DNA from: Candidatus Gaiellasilicea maunaloa
GTDB taxonomy: Bacteria > Actinomycetota > Thermoleophilia > Gaiellales > Gaiellaceae
Assembly: GCA_024330215.1 (NCBI GenBank)
Contig: JANDLU010000011.1
Coordinates: 1-61,463 of the forward strand
Direction of reading: 5' to 3'
Length of the DNA: 61,463 nucleotides
Of the stretch, positions 57,801 through 61,463 are shown piece after piece. Both the position numbers and the translations under genes were made by a program. The notes beneath the pieces were generated by a model. That model saw only the letters and a program-made list of their open reading frames with translations. It made no database searches and was not told where the DNA came from. Numbering within the stretch: the first letter of the stretch is position 1; each line of letters opens with the position of its first letter.

Positions 57801-59468
57801 ATGACGAGTCTTGCGCGCGACGTCTTGAGCCGGCCGAAGGCGCTGTTTGGTGCATGCCTCGTCTGGGTCGCGGTGACCGGGATCGCTCTGCTGACGTCGC
57901 TCGGAGCGAGCGTGGCTGCGGCCGACGCCCAGGCTTCCAGCGTCCTCTACGTCGCTACGGGCGGCTCGGATGCAGCGTCCTGCACGAAGTCGGCTCCGTG
58001 CGCGAGCTTCGCTCGCGCCTACAGGCTCGCCGCGCCGGGCACCGCGGTCGAGGTCGCCGGGGGAAGCTATCCCCGCCAGACCCTGACGGTCGATGCGGCG
58101 AAGAGCGGCGGGGCGGACGTGGTGTTCCGGCCGACGGCGGGCACCTCGGTGACGCTGGCCGAGTTCGTTTCCGGCGACACCTCCAAGCGGATCGGGGCGA
58201 AGCGGTTCGAGTTGCGTGACTTCAAGATCAGCTCATACGTCCGTGTCCGGTGGGGGAGCGAGGACGTGACGCTCCGTAACATCGACGCCGCCGGGCTGAA
58301 CATCACCTCCGCGAGCCGGGTCAAGGTCCTCGGCGGCGACTACGGGCCGGTGGCGGACGGAGTCAGTCATATCAACGCCTGCGGCGTCGAGGGCTGCTTC
58401 CCGGCCGAGGACGTCCTGATCGACGGGGCGCTCTTCCACGACTACACCGTCACCGACCCGGCCAAGCACTCGGAGTGCCTGCTGATCTGGCCGGGCCGGC
58501 GGGTCACGATTCGCAACTCGACCTTCCGCAACTGCACCGACTTCGACGTGCTGGTCAAGCCCTACAAGACGGGCTTGGTCGGACTTCCCGGGGAGATCAC
58601 CTTTGAGAACAACTTCTTCGACGAGCCGATCGTCGGTGACGGCCGCGGCAACCGGGGCGGGAACGCGATCGCGCTCACCCAGGGCAGCGGCGAGGCCTGG
58701 AGCGGCGTCAGGATCCTCTACAACAGCTCCCTCGGGGGATTTCGGATCGATCCGGCGATCCAGAACGCGGTCGTGAAGGGCAACGTCGCCCGGAAGGACA
58801 GCAACTTCTCCTGCCAGCGGAACGCCGCCTTCTCCTTCAACGTCTGGAACGGCACCAAGTGCTCCGCCACGGATCGGCGGGCTGCCCTCCCGGACGTCTT
58901 CGTCGACGCGAGCTCGACCGGCTTCGACCTCGACCTCAGGCGGGGGTCGGCGGCGATCGGAGCGGGGGATCCGCTCAGCGCGCCACGGACAGATCGCGAA
59001 GGCCGCGTTCGGCCCCGGACGCTCGCGGCCGACGCCGGTGCGTCGCAGCGGGAGCCGGCGCTTGCGCAGGCGGGCCGTGGGATCGGAACGGTGACTTTGA
59101 GGATGCCGCGGGCCGCGGTGACCGAGTGGTACGGCGAGCCGCTGCGCCGGACGTTCGTCGACGGATCGAAGCCCGGGCAGAGGATCGAGCTGGAGACGCG
59201 CTCCGTCCGTGGCGGCCTGCTCCGCGTCCACTACCTCGACGGTCGCGTGGTGGCGGTCTCGACGACGAGCCGCTTCTACCGGACGCCGAAGAACCTCGGT
59301 CCCGGCGTGCCGCTGGTGCCCCGGCCGAACGACAAGCGCATCTGCCGGCCCGTCGGAACGGGCGGTCTGTACGTGACGCCGACGCGCCGTGGAAAGACCG
59401 TCGTCGCGGAGCTGACCGTTGCGGTGCGTCATTACGCGCCGCCCTGCGCCCAGAAGCCGAAGTCCTAG
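57801..59468 (+). CDS. Secreted parallel beta-helix protein with C-terminal SH3-like domain
   Basis: 555-residue protein. A signal region (about residues 12-42, ALFGACLVWVAVTGIALLTS) precedes a right-handed beta-helix (about 48-410) that is closely similar to the C-terminal domain of the protein at 45919-48093, for example SRVKVLGGDYGP, RRVTIRNSTFRNCTDFD and PGEITFENNFFDEPIVGD. Unlike that protein it has no FnIII repeats and adds a C-terminal domain (about 430-550; GTVTLRMPRAAVTEWYGEPL). Ribosome site GGAAGGA about 8 nt before ATG 57801. Probable surface or matrix polysaccharide-binding protein; catalytic residues are not evident. Confidence 0.82.
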   Translation: MTSLARDVLSRPKALFGACLVWVAVTGIALLTSLGASVAAADAQASSVLYVATGGSDAASCTKSAPCASFARAYRLAAPGTAVEVAGGSYPRQTLTVDAAKSGGADVVFRPTAGTSVTLAEFVSGDTSKRIGAKRFELRDFKISSYVRVRWGSEDVTLRNIDAAGLNITSASRVKVLGGDYGPVADGVSHINACGVEGCFPAEDVLIDGALFHDYTVTDPAKHSECLLIWPGRRVTIRNSTFRNCTDFDVLVKPYKTGLVGLPGEITFENNFFDEPIVGDGRGNRGGNAIALTQGSGEAWSGVRILYNSSLGGFRIDPAIQNAVVKGNVARKDSNFSCQRNAAFSFNVWNGTKCSATDRRAALPDVFVDASSTGFDLDLRRGSAAIGAGDPLSAPRTDREGRVRPRTLAADAGASQREPALAQAGRGIGTVTLRMPRAAVTEWYGEPLRRTFVDGSKPGQRIELETRSVRGGLLRVHYLDGRVVAVSTTSRFYRTPKNLGPGVPLVPRPNDKRICRPVGTGGLYVTPTRRGKTVVAELTVAVRHYAPPCAQKPKS

Positions 59469-60407
59469 TCAGCCGCGGGGAGCCTGGGGCAACGGCCCAG
59501 GCTCCCCGCGCAGTGCCCGCACGAGCTCACCGAGGGGAAGCGTCCCGGGCCGCCGAAGCAGTCGGAGGGCGGCCTTCTGGGCGAAGACGAACGCCCGGAA
59601 CGCGGCGACACGACTGCGCGGCTGGGTCAGCTGGAGGTAGCACACGAGCGAGGCGAGATGCTGCCGGCGCAGGTTCGCCCCGAGCTGGCGCGTCGAGGCG
59701 CCGTGGACGTGGAAGACCTCGGAGGCCGGCGTCATCCACAACTCGTGCCCTGCTCGCGTCAGCCGGTAGGCGAGCTCGACGTCGTTGAAGTAGATCGGAA
59801 AGCGCTCGTCGAGCAGGTGGTCGGGCGGCAAAACCTCCCGGCGAAGCAGGAGCACGCTCGCCGACGGCTGCTCGACGGGACGCGGCTGCGAGAAGTCCTC
59901 GCCGAGCATCCGGTAGCGCCGCTCGCTCGTCGAGAGACCGGGCAGCGAGCGCAGAGGCGAGCTCGACGAGGCGAGGAACATGCCGAAGGTGGGCAGGCGG
60001 AAGTGGTGCTGCTGCGGCGAGCCGTCGGGGTTGAGGTAGAGCGGTCCGACCCCGGCGACGTCGGGGTGCTCGGCCAGAAAGACGACGAGCGCTTCGAGCG
60101 CTCCTGGCTTGAACTCGATATCGGAGTTGAGCAGCAGGACGAGCCTTCCCGTGCTTCGCGCGTACGCCTGATTCACGGCAGCGGCGAAGCCGACGTTCGC
60201 GCCGTTCTCGATCAACTGGATGTCGTCTCGACCACGGAGCAGGTCGAGCGAGCCGTCGGTCGAGCCGTTGTCGACGACGATCGTCTCGTACTCGGTGCTC
60301 GGAGCGACGCTTGCCGGAAGCGTCGCGAGGCAGGCCTCGGTGAGCTCGCGCGTGTTCCAGCTGACGAGCAGGATCGAGACGTGGGGATGTCGGTCTGACG
60401 GCCGCAT
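59469..60407 (-). CDS. Glycosyltransferase family 2 (rhamnosyltransferase-like)
   Basis: 312-residue GT-A enzyme of the WbbL-like type: VSILLVSWNTRELTEACLAT, IVVDNGSTDGSLDLL, GANVGFAAAVNQAYARSTGR, VLLLNSDIEFKPGALEAL (NSD metal motif), and FPIYFNDVELAYRLTRAG. The tail has a Pro/Gly-rich end encoded inside a perfect 15-bp dyad (59474-59510). Its stop is directly adjacent to the convergent beta-helix stop. Confidence 0.9.
   Translation of the reverse strand: MRPSDRHPHVSILLVSWNTRELTEACLATLPASVAPSTEYETIVVDNGSTDGSLDLLRGRDDIQLIENGANVGFAAAVNQAYARSTGRLVLLLNSDIEFKPGALEALVVFLAEHPDVAGVGPLYLNPDGSPQQHHFRLPTFGMFLASSSSPLRSLPGLSTSERRYRMLGEDFSQPRPVEQPSASVLLLRREVLPPDHLLDERFPIYFNDVELAYRLTRAGHELWMTPASEVFHVHGASTRQLGANLRRQHLASLVCYLQLTQPRSRVAAFRAFVFAQKAALRLLRRPGTLPLGELVRALRGEPGPLPQAPRG
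59474..59510. terminator. 15-bp perfect dyad in the 3' end of the GT2 gene
   Basis: Arms 59474-59488 and 59496-59510 (CGCGGGGAGCCTGGG and its complement) with a 7-nt loop. It starts 6 nt after the beta-helix stop and lies in the last codons of the minus-strand gene, so it could end transcription of both genes. No T-run. Confidence 0.55.
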
Positions 60408-60483
60408 ATCGAGGAGAGACGGTTACACTCGGTCGCCCGCCTTCGGCGCCACTGTAGGCCCGCGGCCGGCTCAGGGCAATCTC

Positions 60484-61463
60484 ATGACAGATCGCACGAT
60501 CCCTGCCCGCGTCCTCGTCGTGGTCGAGAACCTGTCGGTGCCGACGGACCGGCGCGTCTGGAAGGAGGCGCAGGCGCTGACGCGGCAGGGCTATTCGGTC
60601 ACGATCGTGTGTCCGGCGGGCACGACGCGCGACCGGGCCGCGCACGAGCGTTTGGAAGGCGTCGAGATCCACCGCTACCCGGCGCGGGAGGCGGGTGGAG
60701 AGCCGTGGGGCTACCTCCGCGAGTTCGGGTGGGCGCTGTGGCAGATCCGCCGGCTCGCGCGCCGGCTCGCGGGCGAGCAGCCGTTCGACGTCGTCCAGCT
60801 CTGCAATCCACCGGACGTCCTCTACCTGGCCGTTCTCTCACTACGGCGACGAGGCGCGCGCATCGTCTTCGACCACCACGATCTCGTGCCCGAGCTCTAC
60901 GAGGCGCGGTTCGGCGGTCGCAGCGGCGTGCTCTACCGCCTTGCGCGGCGTGCGGAGCGTCGGACCATGCGGCGCGCGGACGTGGTGCTCTCGCCGAACG
61001 AGACATACAAGTCGGTGGCGATCGAGCGGGGAGGCAAGGATCCGCGCGACGTCTTCGTCGTCCGCATGGCCCCGGATCTCGATCGCTTCCGTGCCGTCGC
61101 CGCCGACGCGAGCCTCAGGCGGGGAAAGCCGTACCTGATCGGCTACGCCGGCACGATCGGCCCCCAGGACGGCGTCGACCACGCGCTGCGAGCGCTGAAG
61201 CTGCTCGCCGACCGACGCGGCGACTGGCACGCGATCTTCGCCGGCACCGGCGACGCGGCGGACGATGCGCGCTCGCTGGCGACCGAGCTCGGCCTCGCCG
61301 ACCGCGTCGAGTTCGTCGGCTTCGTCGAGGACGCGGAGCTGATCCGCCTCCTCAGCTCGGCCGACGTCTGTCTGGCGCCGGAGCCCAGAAACGCGCTGAA
61401 CGAAGCCTCGACGATGATCAAGGTCGTCGAGTACATGGGCCTCGGGCGCCCGATCGTCGCGTA
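60484..61463 (+). CDS. Glycosyltransferase family 4 protein (cut by the window end)
   Basis: At least 326 residues of a GT-B enzyme that continues past the last base. VLVVVENLSVPTDRRVWKEA is the typical N-terminus; QLCNPPDVLYLAVLSL, VFDHHDLVPELYEARFG, YAGTIGPQDGVDHALRAL and KVVEYMGLGRPIV follow in the right order. Very similar to WcaL/PelF-like EPS transferases. ATG 60484 with a weak CAGGG upstream. Confidence 0.88.
   Translation, partial: MTDRTIPARVLVVVENLSVPTDRRVWKEAQALTRQGYSVTIVCPAGTTRDRAAHERLEGVEIHRYPAREAGGEPWGYLREFGWALWQIRRLARRLAGEQPFDVVQLCNPPDVLYLAVLSLRRRGARIVFDHHDLVPELYEARFGGRSGVLYRLARRAERRTMRRADVVLSPNETYKSVAIERGGKDPRDVFVVRMAPDLDRFRAVAADASLRRGKPYLIGYAGTIGPQDGVDHALRALKLLADRRGDWHAIFAGTGDAADDARSLATELGLADRVEFVGFVEDAELIRLLSSADVCLAPEPRNALNEASTMIKVVEYMGLGRPIVA

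Noticed and set aside
1-61463. tRNA, rRNA, transposase, integrase or phage genes
   Set aside because: None was recognised on either strand; the locus shows no attachment-site duplication or insertion-sequence ends.

Overview
The window is 61 kb of very GC-rich chromosomal DNA with frequent GTG and TTG starts, 1-30 nt gene overlaps and strong codon bias to G/C in third positions. Together with a succinate dehydrogenase that uses an HdrB-like (CCG-domain) partner instead of a classical membrane anchor, this points to a high-GC actinobacterium, most likely in the Thermoleophilia (Gaiella/Solirubrobacter-like). No rRNA or marker gene is present to prove this. No tRNA, rRNA, CRISPR array, transposase or phage gene was seen.

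Layout. (1) 1-3.75 kb: sdhA-sdhB-sdhE-like operon closed by a GC hairpin. (2) 3.86-6.77 kb: housekeeping-type genes (metallophosphoesterase, Asp23-family protein behind two copies of one perfect inverted repeat, GNAT-like protein, Gfo/Idh/MocA oxidoreductase). (3) 6.87-13.87 kb: a lasso-peptide locus. An ABC transporter and a nucleotidyltransferase run rightward. On the opposite strand lie a lasso cyclase (C), two short precursor genes of 52 codons each that are easy to miss, the B2 leader peptidase, an HPr-kinase-like tailoring enzyme and a PqqD-like B1 protein. (4) 13.88-17.08 kb: a LuxR-type regulator with a degenerate receiver, a second Gfo/Idh/MocA oxidoreductase and the polyprenyl-phosphate sugar transferase that would start exopolysaccharide (EPS) assembly. 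These read in one direction straight into the lasso maturation genes. (5) 17.2-61.5 kb: a large EPS/cell-surface locus. It holds about fourteen glycosyltransferases, two flippases (Wzx), one polymerase/ligase (Wzy), a Wzz-like chain-length protein, a polysaccharide deacetylase, a GH30-type glycosidase, a GT10 fucosyltransferase-like enzyme, AsnB-type and GNAT-type sugar modifiers, SAM methyltransferases, a formyltransferase/GINT1-like protein, a GT39-like membrane mannosyltransferase, and three large secreted proteins (one NHL/Ig/LamG protein and two paralogous beta-helix proteins). Two genes are broken: a sugar dehydrogenase-cytochrome c remnant and a zinc-ribbon methyltransferase with one frameshift.

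How the parts fit. The EPS genes make a complete Wzx/Wzy-type pathway: priming transferase, sequential glycosyltransferases, sugar decoration, flipping, polymerisation, chain-length control, and trimming by deacetylase and GH30. The most interesting element is the lasso system. Two precursors share almost the same leader (YxxP motif, Thr at -2) but carry different 27-residue cores, both starting Gly1 with Asp9 available for a nine-residue ring. Each has its own recognisable promoter, whereas the maturation genes are transcriptionally linked to the EPS priming gene. An HPr-kinase homologue and a nucleotidyltransferase suggest the mature peptides are decorated, by analogy to paeninodin-type clusters.

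At the regulatory level, several operons in the window start with a TATAAT-like hexamer only 6-9 nt before the start codon, which suggests leaderless transcripts. Many convergent gene pairs overlap at their stop codons.
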